Shown here in pieces: positions 36,861 through 45,252 of a DNA stretch of 64,000 nucleotides. The notes below the pieces were generated by a model that made no database searches, was not told the DNA's origin, and worked only from the letters and a program-made list of their open reading frames with translations. The stretch is from Flavobacterium sp. 1 (GTDB taxonomy: Bacteria; Bacteroidota; Bacteroidia; Flavobacteriales; Flavobacteriaceae), in the NCBI RefSeq assembly GCF_002797935.1, contig NZ_PGER01000001.1, positions 682,001 through 746,000 on the forward strand, in the 5' to 3' direction. Each line of letters begins with the position of its first letter. The stretch's first letter is position 1. A program made the translations under genes and the position numbers.

Positions 36861-38280
36861 TAAGTCATTTAAATATATTATCCCGCTGGGCATCTGCCTG
36901 GCGGTGGTAAGCTGTACGCCGGCTCTCGCGCCCTTGGCAGAAACTAAAGCTGTTCCGGAATCTTTCGGTAAGAGTACTGATACAGTCAATACATCAGCTA
37001 TTCCTTGGAGAACTTATTTTAAGGATCCAAACTTGGTGAATTTGATTGATACTGCCTTGAAAAACAATCAGGAACTGCAAATCACTTTGCAGGAAATCGA
37101 AATTGCCAAAAATGATATCCGCGTAAAAAAAGGACTGTTGCTGCCACAAGTTGGAATAGGAGCAGGAGCAGGAATTGAAAAAGTAGGGCGTTATACCAGT
37201 CAAGGTGCTGGTGATGCTTCTACCGAAATCATGCCTGGCAAGGAAACGCCGGATCCATTGGGAGATTTTAAAATAGGCGCTTATGCAAACTGGGAAGTGG
37301 ATGTTTGGAAAAAATTGCGCAATTCCAAGAAAGCAGCTGTTAGCCGTTATCTATCAACGGTTGAAGGGAAAAACTTTGTGATTACCAATCTTATTGCCGA
37401 GGTTGCCGAATCGTATTACGAGTTATTAGCCTTGGATAATCAGTTAGAGATTGTAAAACAGAATATCACTTTGCAGAGCAATGCTTTGGAAATAGTTAAA
37501 ATTCAGAAAGAAGCGGCTAGAGCGACTGAATTGGCTGTTCAAAAATTTCAGGCCGAGGTTATGGCTTCCAAAAGCATGGAGTTTGATATTCTTCAGAACA
37601 TAAAAGAAACGGAGAATAAAATCAACTTTTTGTTAGGACAGTATCCGCAGGAAATCAAGAGAGACAAAACTAATTTTGCAGATTTATTACCTTCTGAGGT
37701 TAAATCAGGTATTCCATCTCAATTGCTGGCCAATCGTCCCGATATCAAACAAGCCGAATTGGAACTTCAAGCAGCAAAACTAGATGTAAAAACGGCTCGT
37801 GCCGAGTTTTATCCTTCACTTGATATTTCGGCAGCAATTGGTTTTAATGCTTTTAAACCGTCTCTATTGTTTACGCTTCCTGAGTCGTTACTGTATTCAT
37901 TGGCAGGAGATATCGCAGCGCCTTTGATTAACAGAAATGCCCTTAAAGCAGAATACAGCTCAGCCAATGCCAGACAAATTCAGGCTTTGTATAATTATGA
38001 GCGCACGATTCTAAATGCCTACATCGAAGTGGCCAATCAGCTTTCTAAAATCAGTAATTTAGAAAAAAGCTATGATTTAAAATCACAGCAAGTCGATGCG
38101 CTGAACCGTTCAATTGATGTAGCAGGCGATTTGTTCAAGTCTGCGAGAGTCGATTATTTTGAAGTTTTAATGACGCAGCGTGATGCTTTGGAATCCAAAC
38201 TCGAATTGATTGAAACCAAAAAAGAACAGCTCAATGCTTCAGTTTATGTCTATAGAGACTTAGGCGGAGGCTGGAAATAA
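36850..38280 (+). CDS. Efflux outer-membrane channel, NodT/OprM-like TolC family lipoprotein
   Basis: The 476-residue product completes the tripartite pump. Seen: a lipoprotein signal with VVSC (Cys22), two outer-membrane-efflux-protein repeats (NQELQITLQEIEIAKNDIRVKKG... and LLANRPDIKQAELELQAAKLDVKTARAEFYPSL), and YYELLALDNQLEIVKQN in the coiled-coil barrel. The start is placed at the ATG 36850, giving an 11-base overlap with the pump gene; ATG 36841 is possible. The last 50 codons and the terminator are duplicated about 970 bases downstream. Confidence 0.94.
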   Translation: MQYNKSFKYIIPLGICLAVVSCTPALAPLAETKAVPESFGKSTDTVNTSAIPWRTYFKDPNLVNLIDTALKNNQELQITLQEIEIAKNDIRVKKGLLLPQVGIGAGAGIEKVGRYTSQGAGDASTEIMPGKETPDPLGDFKIGAYANWEVDVWKKLRNSKKAAVSRYLSTVEGKNFVITNLIAEVAESYYELLALDNQLEIVKQNITLQSNALEIVKIQKEAARATELAVQKFQAEVMASKSMEFDILQNIKETENKINFLLGQYPQEIKRDKTNFADLLPSEVKSGIPSQLLANRPDIKQAELELQAAKLDVKTARAEFYPSLDISAAIGFNAFKPSLLFTLPESLLYSLAGDIAAPLINRNALKAEYSSANARQIQALYNYERTILNAYIEVANQLSKISNLEKSYDLKSQQVDALNRSIDVAGDLFKSARVDYFEVLMTQRDALESKLELIETKKEQLNASVYVYRDLGGGWK

Positions 38281-38373
38281 TACCGTTCATCGATATTGCA
38301 GTACAACTTTATAATACCATTTTTTTAGTTGCCAAAAAGCCCTAAACATCTCAAAGTGTTTGGGGCTTTTTTA
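38126..38373 (+). repeat. Direct repeat copy 1: 3' end of the outer-membrane channel gene plus terminator
   Basis: These 248 bases (GCGATTTGTTCAAGTCTG... to the T-run after the terminator) recur at 39093-39340. By eye about eight substitutions, all in the coding half, and two single-base run-length changes separate the copies. Confidence 0.93.
38334..38372. terminator. Terminator after the efflux operon
   Basis: A 15-base stem with one T-G pair (38334-38348 with 38357-38371, AAAAAGCCC...GGGGCTTTTT), flanked by A and T runs, lies between convergent genes. Confidence 0.9.
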
Positions 38374-38390
38374 TTTTTGTAATCAAATAT

Positions 38391-38945
38391 CTAGGTATTT
38401 GAATCCATTTTTTGTTGCAGTTTTTTCGCTTCTTTATAATGATTTGTTAATAAAACAATTTGTTCTGAAGCCCATTCTTTAATATCATCATCAGTTGCTT
38501 CTTTAGAAATTTGAGTCATTTTATCAATTGCTTCGTTATGCCCTTCGGTCATCATATCAATAAATTTCTTATCAAAATCTGCACCAGATACTTTATTTAA
38601 ACTATCATATTCTTTACGTCCCTCATCATTTATTGAAGTAGGAATCGTAATTGTTTTGTCGATTGCCAACATCTTTAAATCATTTAATGATTTTTTGTGA
38701 TCTGCAAGTAAAGTCTCTGCGAATTTTTTTACGTCTTCACTTGATCCATTCATTAATTCCAGTTTTCCAATTTGGATTTCGGATAGTTTTATAGAAGTTG
38801 CATCGTGCAATAAAGTAGAATCTTTTTTTACTTTATTTTTAGCAACGTCTTTAGAGTTTTTAGTTTCATTTTTGCATGAATTCATTGTCAATAATAATAA
38901 TCCAGCGCTTAAAATTATTTTACTTAAATTGAATATCTTTTTCAT
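38391..38945 (-). CDS. DUF4142 domain lipoprotein (ferritin-like)
   Basis: The 184-residue product has a lipoprotein signal (lipobox TMNSC, Cys24) and a helical domain of the DUF4142 type, a presumed ferritin-like bundle: FAETLLADHKKSLNDLKML, YDSLNKVSGADFDKKFIDMMTEGHNEAIDKM and WASEQIVLLTNHYKEAKKLQ, each with the His/Glu spacing typical of the family. The function is not established; members occur in stress contexts. It is inserted between two direct copies of the 3' end of the neighbouring efflux gene, convergent to that gene. Confidence 0.9.
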   Translation of the reverse strand: MKKIFNLSKIILSAGLLLLTMNSCKNETKNSKDVAKNKVKKDSTLLHDATSIKLSEIQIGKLELMNGSSEDVKKFAETLLADHKKSLNDLKMLAIDKTITIPTSINDEGRKEYDSLNKVSGADFDKKFIDMMTEGHNEAIDKMTQISKEATDDDIKEWASEQIVLLTNHYKEAKKLQQKMDSNT

Positions 38946-38983
38946 CTTTTCTATTTTTTAAAATTTAATAATAATCTTTTAAA

Positions 38984-38991
38984 CAAAGTTA
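38984..38991 (-). promoter_or_regulatory. Candidate -7 box for the DUF4142 gene
   Basis: Plus-strand CAAAGTTA reads TAACTTTG on the minus strand (TAnnTTTG), 39 bases upstream of the ATG. Confidence 0.5.
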
Positions 38992-39092
38992 TAGTAAGAA
39001 GATGCTTAAAGTTTTATAGTTTTTAGCTGAAATATTACATTATTAACAGTTTAAATTTAAAATGAAGAGTATTATAAAGGTGTACGCCCAAA

Positions 39093-39247
39093 GCGATTTG
39101 TTCAAGTCTGCCAGAGTCGATTATTTTGAAGTTTTAATGATACAGCGTGATGCTTTGGAGTCTAAACTCGAATTGATAGAAACCAAAAAAGAACAGCTCA
39201 ATGCTTCAGTCTATGTCTATAGAGATTTAGGCGGAGGCTGGAAATAA
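39093..39247 (+). pseudogene. Truncated duplicate of the outer-membrane channel gene 3' end
   Basis: The frame encodes SDLFKSARVDYFEVLMIQRD and continues to the same YRDLGGGWK ending as the intact channel protein, but only about the last 50 residues exist. An ATG at 39062 gives a chance 61-codon frame whose first ten codons are unrelated to the channel. A lone 50-residue fragment of an outer-membrane barrel cannot function, so this is a remnant of a duplication or integration event. Confidence 0.88.
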
Positions 39248-39300
39248 TACCGTTCATCGATATTGCAGTACAACTTTATAATACCATTTTTTTAGTTGCC

Positions 39301-39339
39301 AAAAGCCCTAAACATCTCAAAGTGTTTGGGGCTTTTTTT
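39301..39339. terminator. Duplicated terminator
   Basis: The same hairpin as at 38334 (39301-39314 with 39323-39336 and a T-run). It now lies just downstream of the 1032-residue minus-strand gene and could serve as its terminator. Confidence 0.85.
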
Positions 39340-39407
39340 ATGAAATCTAGTGTGATTTGATTTTTTTGGAGCAATATGTTTTGTAATCAACAATTTAGTT
39401 CTACTGT

Positions 39408-42400
39408 TTATGATCTGCGTTTATTTAATTTCCCAACATTTGATATACCTTGTTCTATCAGCCCAATATTTTTTGAACCGTCAATTTTAAGCTCTTGATT
39501 TTTTATGCTAGCTTTAATTTTTTCTTCCAAGATTTTGTTTCCATTAACTTTTAGAGCTAAATAAATATATAATTTAATCAAAGATGTTTGTTTCAATATA
39601 CCCATGCTTAATATATCAATTACTTCATCAATATATTTATGATTTTGTTTCAGATTTAGGTCAATAAGAGAAAAGTAGAGTACTAACAATTTAAATTGAT
39701 TTTCTTTTGATTTAGTTTTTAATATTTCTATTTTTTCAATTAATATTGTTTCTAAGTTATTTTGAACTAATGCATCATAAAAAAATGTTTGAACAACAAT
39801 AGGTACAAATTGAGTGAGTAATTTCATTAAATCCTCTTCTGTAGTTTTTTCATTAATGTAGTTTAATTTATTTTCTTCTATTTCATCCATTAATTGAAAC
39901 CCTAAAACACAAGAAGAATTAAGAATATAATCGAAAATTTCATCCTCAAGTTTTAAGTCTTTGAATTTGGAGTTTCTGAAAACTCTTGCTAAAATAAATA
40001 GCGATTTCTCCAAGTTTTCTGAGTTAGGCTCAATTTTTTCATAATATTTTTTTTGTTGCACTTCAGCAATCTTATTGTTGTCACCTAATATTTCTTCAAA
40101 AATTACATCTTGATTTTCTATAGATATTGGTTTAATATTATCTTTTAATAGTTTAGGTAATCTAAGATCAACACCAAGTTTATCTTGAATTATTAATTTA
40201 AAATGGTCATCAATTTTGTCTAAATTGTATTGATAGTTAACAGGATAGAAGATTTCTTTTGTCTTATTGTATATTTTTTTTACAAATTCAATGTCTCTAC
40301 TATTAAAACCTGCACATATTTCAAATTCATTTCCGAAAGACAAGTAAAAGTGACCATCATCTATTACTTCGTCTCGAAAATCAATATTGTCTTTCATATA
40401 AAGTGCCAAAAAATATTCAAAAACACCATTAAGCCTGAATGTATATGAATCGGAATCAAGTTTTTTTAAAACTCCTTTTTCAATAATAATATCAACAATA
40501 TTTTGGACCTCTATTACAAATTTTCTATTCTTCTTTTTGTATTCAGCTGTAAAATTTATGATGTCAACATAAGAAATTACATAGTTATCTGAATTATATT
40601 TAGCAACTAAATGATGAGCTAATTCACTTAAATAGCTTTTAAAGTCTTCAAAATCAATTTTATAAATGGACTCTTTTAAGGCAAAACTTTCCTTGTCTAA
40701 TAGATTATCAATATATAATTCGATTAATTGAAAATTATTACGAAATGTTGCATCAGCATTTTTTTCAAAAATCCATATGAAAAGGGAAACTGTCCAATAA
40801 TTTGAAGGAATATTTAATTGGGTAAAAACAGTATGAATTTTTTCAAGAAGTATTTCCCTGCTTTCTTCTGTCAGGTTAGGCCATTTATTCGTTAATGTTC
40901 TAATTTGAGTTCTACCTATGTCCCATATAAATTTATTATTAAAAAAAGTTCCATTGATTGTTTTGTTTGAAAAACCATTAAGTAAAGTTTCTTCAGCAGT
41001 AGCAATTATTGATGCGTTTTTATATTTAAATATATATTCATTTAAAGGGCTTAATATGAAATTTTCATTTTCATTAAAATTATCCAAAAGAATTTTTATA
41101 TGATAATTTTCGGTTAGTTTCTCAGTATCACCAATACTTAATTCATAAAAATCTCTAATAGCTTTTATTACATCAATTTTGGATTCAGATTTTATTAATT
41201 CTTTACAATTTATATATATCGGAAGAACGTTGTTTATACTGAAATCGTTTAAACTTTCTAATAATATTTTATATAAAATAGCAGTTTTACCACTTTTATC
41301 TTTACCAAACAATATTTGATTATTTCTTGAATTAATTAAATCTAAAAGTGAATTTTTTTTAGATTTTGAAGTATTTTTCCCAATATGTGTCATTGAATTT
41401 GAGTCAATAATTGGATCAGTAAATAAATCTAAAAAGTTACTTTTATCTTTTTTGTCTGAATATGATAAAAATAAATCATTTGCTTTTTCAAGTTCTCGAT
41501 TAAATTTTTTTCTTATTGTTTCTCTAAATTTATTTTCGTTTTGTTTTCTATCACTTACTGGAATTTGCCCATTCAGTGTTGTAGACGAATAGAAAACATC
41601 TTCATCTGATAGGTATAATTTGTTATTTATTTTCAATTTATAATTCTCTAAATCAATTTCAATAATCGAATATCCAATCTTTGATTTTCCATCTGAAGAC
41701 AATGTGGCGGGTGAAGTACAGCTATACATCCCAATTTCAGGTACTACATGTATTGTATCTCTTTTTTTATGAGTATGCCCCGAAAACATAAGGTGATAAT
41801 CTTTGAAAATAATATCCTCTAAAGATTGGGAATTCCAATATTTAAAATCAGACAAAGGATGATGTAATAATATAATGTTAAACCCATTTTCTTTTTTAAT
41901 TAATTCATAAGCTGATTTTAGGAAATGAATCGGATATAAAAGATTCCCAGAGTCAGTATCTGAATTTATTGCTCTCCAAGCAGTGTTTATTGTTGTAATA
42001 TTAATTGGTAAATTATTTTTACTTCTTTTATGAACAGTGAAAAGGGGTGTTAATACATCCTTATTCTCGTCTTTATAAAATTCACTCTGAAATTTCAAAT
42101 AATTGTCAAAATTTTCTAAGCTAGCAATAAGTGACTTACTATCTTGTTTTAATACATATTGGTCCAATTCTTTGTTTTCTTTAATTTTATTTATCGAATC
42201 TTTTATATCATCAAGTTCTCTACCTCTATTTACATCATGATTTCCAGCACATATAATTATGTTTGATTTTCCTATATTTAAGAATTCAGATACTCTATCG
42301 ATTAAGATTGTTTTTGCATCAATAAAGTCATTGTATGATTTTCCGCTATTAACCAAATCACCTGTAAAAAAAAGAAAATCAATTTCCCCTTTTTCCTTTT

Positions 42401-42506
42401 CAAGAGATTTAATCATAGCATCGACTAATCTATTTTGTATAGGTATAGCTCTTTTTTCATTTGAAAAATGAAAATCAGTTAGATGTAATATTTTAATTTT
42501 TTTCAT
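39408..42506 (-). CDS. Calcineurin-like metallophosphoesterase fused to a STAND-like P-loop NTPase (candidate defence protein)
   Basis: The 1032-residue protein has two recognisable modules. Residues 1-about 290 are a metallophosphoesterase: D11 and H13 (LTDFHF), GD at 49-50 (FFTGDLVNSG), GNHD at 88-91, LLHHPLSD and SGHTHKKRD, so all five metal-binding motifs are present. A linker leads to a P-loop NTPase at about 390-560: Walker A GKDKSGKT at 401-408 and Walker B ILLDNFNE (D475). The remaining 450 residues are helical with no repeat family I can name. The plan effector - NTPase switch - sensor is that of STAND/NACHT-type immune proteins. No promoter box was found. Codons are AT-rich compared with neighbouring core genes, and the flanks show duplication and gene decay. 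The target is unknown. Confidence 0.85.
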   Translation of the reverse strand: MKKIKILHLTDFHFSNEKRAIPIQNRLVDAMIKSLEKEKGEIDFLFFTGDLVNSGKSYNDFIDAKTILIDRVSEFLNIGKSNIIICAGNHDVNRGRELDDIKDSINKIKENKELDQYVLKQDSKSLIASLENFDNYLKFQSEFYKDENKDVLTPLFTVHKRSKNNLPINITTINTAWRAINSDTDSGNLLYPIHFLKSAYELIKKENGFNIILLHHPLSDFKYWNSQSLEDIIFKDYHLMFSGHTHKKRDTIHVVPEIGMYSCTSPATLSSDGKSKIGYSIIEIDLENYKLKINNKLYLSDEDVFYSSTTLNGQIPVSDRKQNENKFRETIRKKFNRELEKANDLFLSYSDKKDKSNFLDLFTDPIIDSNSMTHIGKNTSKSKKNSLLDLINSRNNQILFGKDKSGKTAILYKILLESLNDFSINNVLPIYINCKELIKSESKIDVIKAIRDFYELSIGDTEKLTENYHIKILLDNFNENENFILSPLNEYIFKYKNASIIATAEETLLNGFSNKTINGTFFNNKFIWDIGRTQIRTLTNKWPNLTEESREILLEKIHTVFTQLNIPSNYWTVSLFIWIFEKNADATFRNNFQLIELYIDNLLDKESFALKESIYKIDFEDFKSYLSELAHHLVAKYNSDNYVISYVDIINFTAEYKKKNRKFVIEVQNIVDIIIEKGVLKKLDSDSYTFRLNGVFEYFLALYMKDNIDFRDEVIDDGHFYLSFGNEFEICAGFNSRDIEFVKKIYNKTKEIFYPVNYQYNLDKIDDHFKLIIQDKLGVDLRLPKLLKDNIKPISIENQDVIFEEILGDNNKIAEVQQKKYYEKIEPNSENLEKSLFILARVFRNSKFKDLKLEDEIFDYILNSSCVLGFQLMDEIEENKLNYINEKTTEEDLMKLLTQFVPIVVQTFFYDALVQNNLETILIEKIEILKTKSKENQFKLLVLYFSLIDLNLKQNHKYIDEVIDILSMGILKQTSLIKLYIYLALKVNGNKILEEKIKASIKNQELKIDGSKNIGLIEQGISNVGKLNKRRS

Positions 42507-42587
42507 GAGAATCTTATAATTTTTATTTGTAATATATTCTTTATGATAAACTATGCTTAAAACTATTTTTTTTTATAGTTTCAAGTG

Positions 42588-42735
42588 TTAATATTTATCA
42601 AATAATGATATATAAGGTGCTTTGTTAATATTGAAATTAATATAAATAATTGGTTAATATGCTTTTAGCTATTTTTAATTTAGTATAAAAATATTTTCAA
42701 TCTGCTAAATGTAGCCATTATTTGATAAACACTAA
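42588..42735. repeat. Spaced 20-base inverted repeat
   Basis: TTAATATTTATCAAATAATG (42588-42607) and CATTATTTGATAAACACTAA (42716-42735) are inverted copies matching at 18 of 20 positions, with 108 bases between. They could be binding sites, ends of a small mobile element or an att-like site. Confidence 0.75.
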
Positions 42736-42927
42736 TGCATAAAACCGAAAAAAAATGTAGGGTTTTTATTTTGAATTAAATTTTGTTCATAAAATATAAC
42801 TTTAGGTTTTTAAAATTAATTTTTAATTTAAACTCATGTAAATTCAATTCACATGAATTATCATTTAAAAGTCATTAAAAAATAATTTATACTATGTATT
42901 TATTTTAAAATCAAATTGTTGTGATAA

Positions 42928-43110
42928 AAGAAGAAGAGTTTGAAAAAGAATTTAGCGCGAGGTAAAGTATATCGTCGGTCTGATTTGTTGAAATGATCAA
43001 AATCGGTAGATCGTCATTTGGATGTGCTTTTAAAAGAGGGAACCGCATTTGGTAAAACACCGCCGGAGGAAGAGGTGTTAGTGCGCAGTTTTTTTAATGA
43101 TGACCGTTTA
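42928..43110 (+). pseudogene. Decayed AbiEi-like / DUF6088-type regulator fragment
   Basis: One frame reads KNLARGKVYRRSDLLK, then TGA, then SKSVDRHLDVLLKEG joined directly to TAFGKTPPEEEVLVRSFFND. It recalls the N-terminal winged-helix part of predicted regulators that pair with AbiEii-type nucleotidyltransferase toxins. In intact relatives, as I remember them, about 20 residues separate the two blocks and a Trp stands where the TGA is. So there is one nonsense change, one internal deletion and loss of the C-terminal part. No toxin partner is visible nearby. Family assignment is from memory. Confidence 0.6.
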
Positions 43111-43182
43111 ATTTGGACGATAATTAAATGTTTTTATTTGTGTAAATTTTTGTAATAAATGAAAACATAAAGCAAAATTTCT

Positions 43183-43190
43183 TACATTTG
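43183..43190 (+). promoter_or_regulatory. Candidate -7 box for the 202-residue exported protein
   Basis: TACATTTG is an exact TAnnTTTG match, 37 bases before the ATG at 43228. Confidence 0.55.
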
Positions 43191-43227
43191 AAATCTATTG
43201 ATTATTAATGCTAACATAAATTATTAA

Positions 43228-43836
43228 ATGAAAAAAATTGTTTTTGCACTATTGCTTGTTTCTTCAATTATGACAGCTCAAGATATGGATGTTGTAAAAG
43301 GAGATTTTGGATTCATAAAGGATCAAAAAGAGGTGAATGTTGAATTTGATTATTCTAAATTAACTTTATTAAAAGAGAAACTTACCGAAGAGAAGTATGT
43401 TGCTAATAGAGTTAAGGAGTTAAATGAAAAGTCAAAAAATAATGGTGATATTTGGAAAAAGAAATGGGTTGGCAGTAAAGACCAGATCTGGAATCCAAAA
43501 TTTTTGGAATTAATGAATGTTATTTTTAACAAAGAAGGTAAGGATGTTACTTTTCAAGAGGGATTAACGGCCGCAAAATATACTTTAATTGTTGAAGCTG
43601 TTTGGGTATACCCAGGTTGGGATGCTGGAGTAATGAAGCAGGCTGCAAAAGTAAGTACTAATTTGAAGTTTGTTGAAACGGCTAATAAATCGAATGTTTT
43701 GCTAGAAATAGCAAGTGAAGAGGCACCTGGAGATCAATGGGGAAATAATTATAGTAATGAATCCAGAATTGGAGAAGGTTTTGCAAAAACGGCTAAATCA
43801 CTAGCAAAATTGCTTGTAAAAAAAGCTTATAAATAA
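43228..43836 (+). CDS. Exported protein of unknown function
   Basis: The 202-residue product has a signal peptide (MKKIVFALLLVSSIMTA, cut before QD). The mature part carries a charged helical stretch (LTLLKEKLTEEKYVANRVKELNEKSK), a central KYTLIVEAVWVYPGWDAG strand segment and a C-terminal helix (GFAKTAKSLAKLLVKKAYK). I do not recognise a named domain; similar secreted proteins occur in Bacteroidota. It has its own promoter-like box and is followed by a bidirectional terminator, so it is not part of the pigment cluster that begins after it. Confidence 0.8.
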   Translation: MKKIVFALLLVSSIMTAQDMDVVKGDFGFIKDQKEVNVEFDYSKLTLLKEKLTEEKYVANRVKELNEKSKNNGDIWKKKWVGSKDQIWNPKFLELMNVIFNKEGKDVTFQEGLTAAKYTLIVEAVWVYPGWDAGVMKQAAKVSTNLKFVETANKSNVLLEIASEEAPGDQWGNNYSNESRIGEGFAKTAKSLAKLLVKKAYK

Positions 43837-43892
43837 TGAACATATAAATTGAAGTTTTACAAAGACTTTTATTAAATAGTAATTAACACATA

Positions 43893-43922
43893 AAAAAAAC
43901 CTAGTCAATACTAGGTTTTTTT
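43893..43922. terminator. Bidirectional terminator overlapping the halogenase stop codon
   Basis: A 13-base perfect stem AAAAAAACCTAGT / ACTAGGTTTTTTT (43893-43905 with 43910-43922) with loop CAAT. The minus-strand gene ends inside it (TAG at 43903-43901), so its last codons are part of the hairpin. Confidence 0.92.
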
Positions 43923-45163
43923 GTGTTTTGACTTTCCATTTCGAGTATATGTGCCATGTTTTTGATAAGATTGTCGTGCTTTTTTACAAAAGGATTTTCT
44001 TCATCCCAAACATAACCCGCCAGCACAGCACATATTTTTCTTTTTACATCTGGATTTTCGGGCTGATGAAAAAATAAATTTTGTAGGTTTCCAGTGTACC
44101 ATTCTTTTACATAAGTAGTGAACACTGCAATTCCGCGTTTCATATAAGCTGTAAACTCTTCTTCCCAATCTACTGCAATGCCTTGTGATTCTTTTAGAAA
44201 TAATTTAGCGGCAAGCATACCCGACTCAGTTGCAAACGCAACACCCGATGAAAACACAGGATCCAAAAACTCCGAGCTATTTCCAGTTAGAGCAAAACCA
44301 TCTCCATACATTTTTTTGACAGAGCGCGAGTAATTTTCTAATTTGATAGGCTCAAATAAAAAGTCAGCACCGGCAAAGCGCTTGATATAATAGTCAGAAA
44401 GCTGAATAGCATTTTTTAAGGCTTCGGCATTGTTTTTATTAGCGGAAAGCGAATTGATAAAATCAGTTGGGCCTACAACGCCTAAACTAGTATTTCCATT
44501 CGAAAAAGGAATAACCCATAACCAAACTTGAGTTTCGAGAATGTCGAATGAAATCATTGTTCCTTCCTCACCTTCTGGACGGTTTTTGTCGACAACATGG
44601 GTAAAAATAGAGGAGTGTGGATCTAGTTTTGAAGGCGTATCCAAATCTAATAGTCTTGGTAAAACTCTTCCGTAGCCACTAGAATCTATTATGAACTTGG
44701 CGTGAATTTCTTTTAGCGTTCCCTCTTTGTCTTTAACAACTGTAGTTGAATTTTTTCCTTCAAAAGCAACCGAAATTACTTCTGACTCAAATTCCAAATC
44801 AATGCCTTTTCGAATTACTTCTTGAGCCATGGTGTTATCGAAATCGGCTCTAGGGACTTGCCAAGTCCAATCCCAGCCTTCGGAAAATTTATTGCTGAAA
44901 TCGAAAACACAAATTTCTTCCCCTCTAATGAATCGGGCTCCCAGCTTTTTCTCAAAGTTCATGGCATCCAGACTTTCAAATAATTCGGCTTCGGCAAAAT
45001 GATCCATTACTCTGGGAATAAGACTTTCGCCTACAACAATTCGAGGGAATTTTGTTTTTTCGACAACCTTAATTTTGATTCCTTTTTTATGAAGATAAGA
45101 AGCAGAAACGCATCCAGATGGTCCGGCTCCAATGATTAAAACATCTACGAATTCTTGTAACAT
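43901..45163 (-). CDS. Flavin-dependent halogenase-like oxidoreductase of the flexirubin cluster
   Basis: The 420-residue FAD enzyme has the dinucleotide motif GAGPSG (12-17) and features of flavin-dependent halogenases acting on carrier-bound substrates: the WxWxIP motif as WLWVIP (214-219), a lysine in NFEKKLGARF (K72/K73) at the position of the catalytic Lys, and DPVFSSG (301-307), like the FDPxxSSG loop. It should therefore chlorinate an aromatic ring, probably the hydroxyphenyl end of the pigment, though hydroxylation or reduction by this fold cannot be excluded. Its own promoter box lies 69 bases upstream. It and the methyltransferase form a minus-strand tailoring pair next to the main cluster. 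Confidence 0.78.
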   Translation of the reverse strand: MLQEFVDVLIIGAGPSGCVSASYLHKKGIKIKVVEKTKFPRIVVGESLIPRVMDHFAEAELFESLDAMNFEKKLGARFIRGEEICVFDFSNKFSEGWDWTWQVPRADFDNTMAQEVIRKGIDLEFESEVISVAFEGKNSTTVVKDKEGTLKEIHAKFIIDSSGYGRVLPRLLDLDTPSKLDPHSSIFTHVVDKNRPEGEEGTMISFDILETQVWLWVIPFSNGNTSLGVVGPTDFINSLSANKNNAEALKNAIQLSDYYIKRFAGADFLFEPIKLENYSRSVKKMYGDGFALTGNSSEFLDPVFSSGVAFATESGMLAAKLFLKESQGIAVDWEEEFTAYMKRGIAVFTTYVKEWYTGNLQNLFFHQPENPDVKRKICAVLAGYVWDEENPFVKKHDNLIKNMAHILEMESQNTKKPSID

Positions 45164-45231
45164 TTATTGTTTGGAATTAAAATTTTAAAAAAAAGATAAC
45201 CATTTTAACTAATAGCATCTGTTGGATTATG

Positions 45232-45239
45232 CAAATTTA
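45232..45239 (-). promoter_or_regulatory. Candidate -7 box for the halogenase-like gene
   Basis: Plus-strand CAAATTTA reads TAAATTTG on the minus strand (TAnnTTTG), lying in the 89-base gap between methyltransferase and halogenase genes. Confidence 0.5.
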
Positions 45240-45252
45240 AATATTTATCATT

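Larger units (their letters stand above)
39093..39340 (+). repeat. Direct repeat copy 2: channel-gene 3' end plus terminator
   Basis: The second copy of the sequence at 38126-38373, in the same orientation. Upstream of GCGATTTGTTC the two copies are unrelated, and downstream of the terminator T-run they diverge at once, so both edges are sharp. Confidence 0.93.
42507..43227. other. 720-base intergenic region with inverted repeat and gene remnant
   Basis: Very AT-rich DNA between two divergent genes. It contains a spaced inverted repeat (42588-42735), a decayed reading frame (42928-43110) and a promoter box for the next gene (43183-43190). No intact gene was found in either strand. Confidence 0.75.

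Noticed and set aside
39062..39247. A 61-codon reading frame with an ATG
   Set aside because: Apart from a few leading codons it is only the duplicated tail of the outer-membrane channel gene; annotated as a pseudogene fragment.
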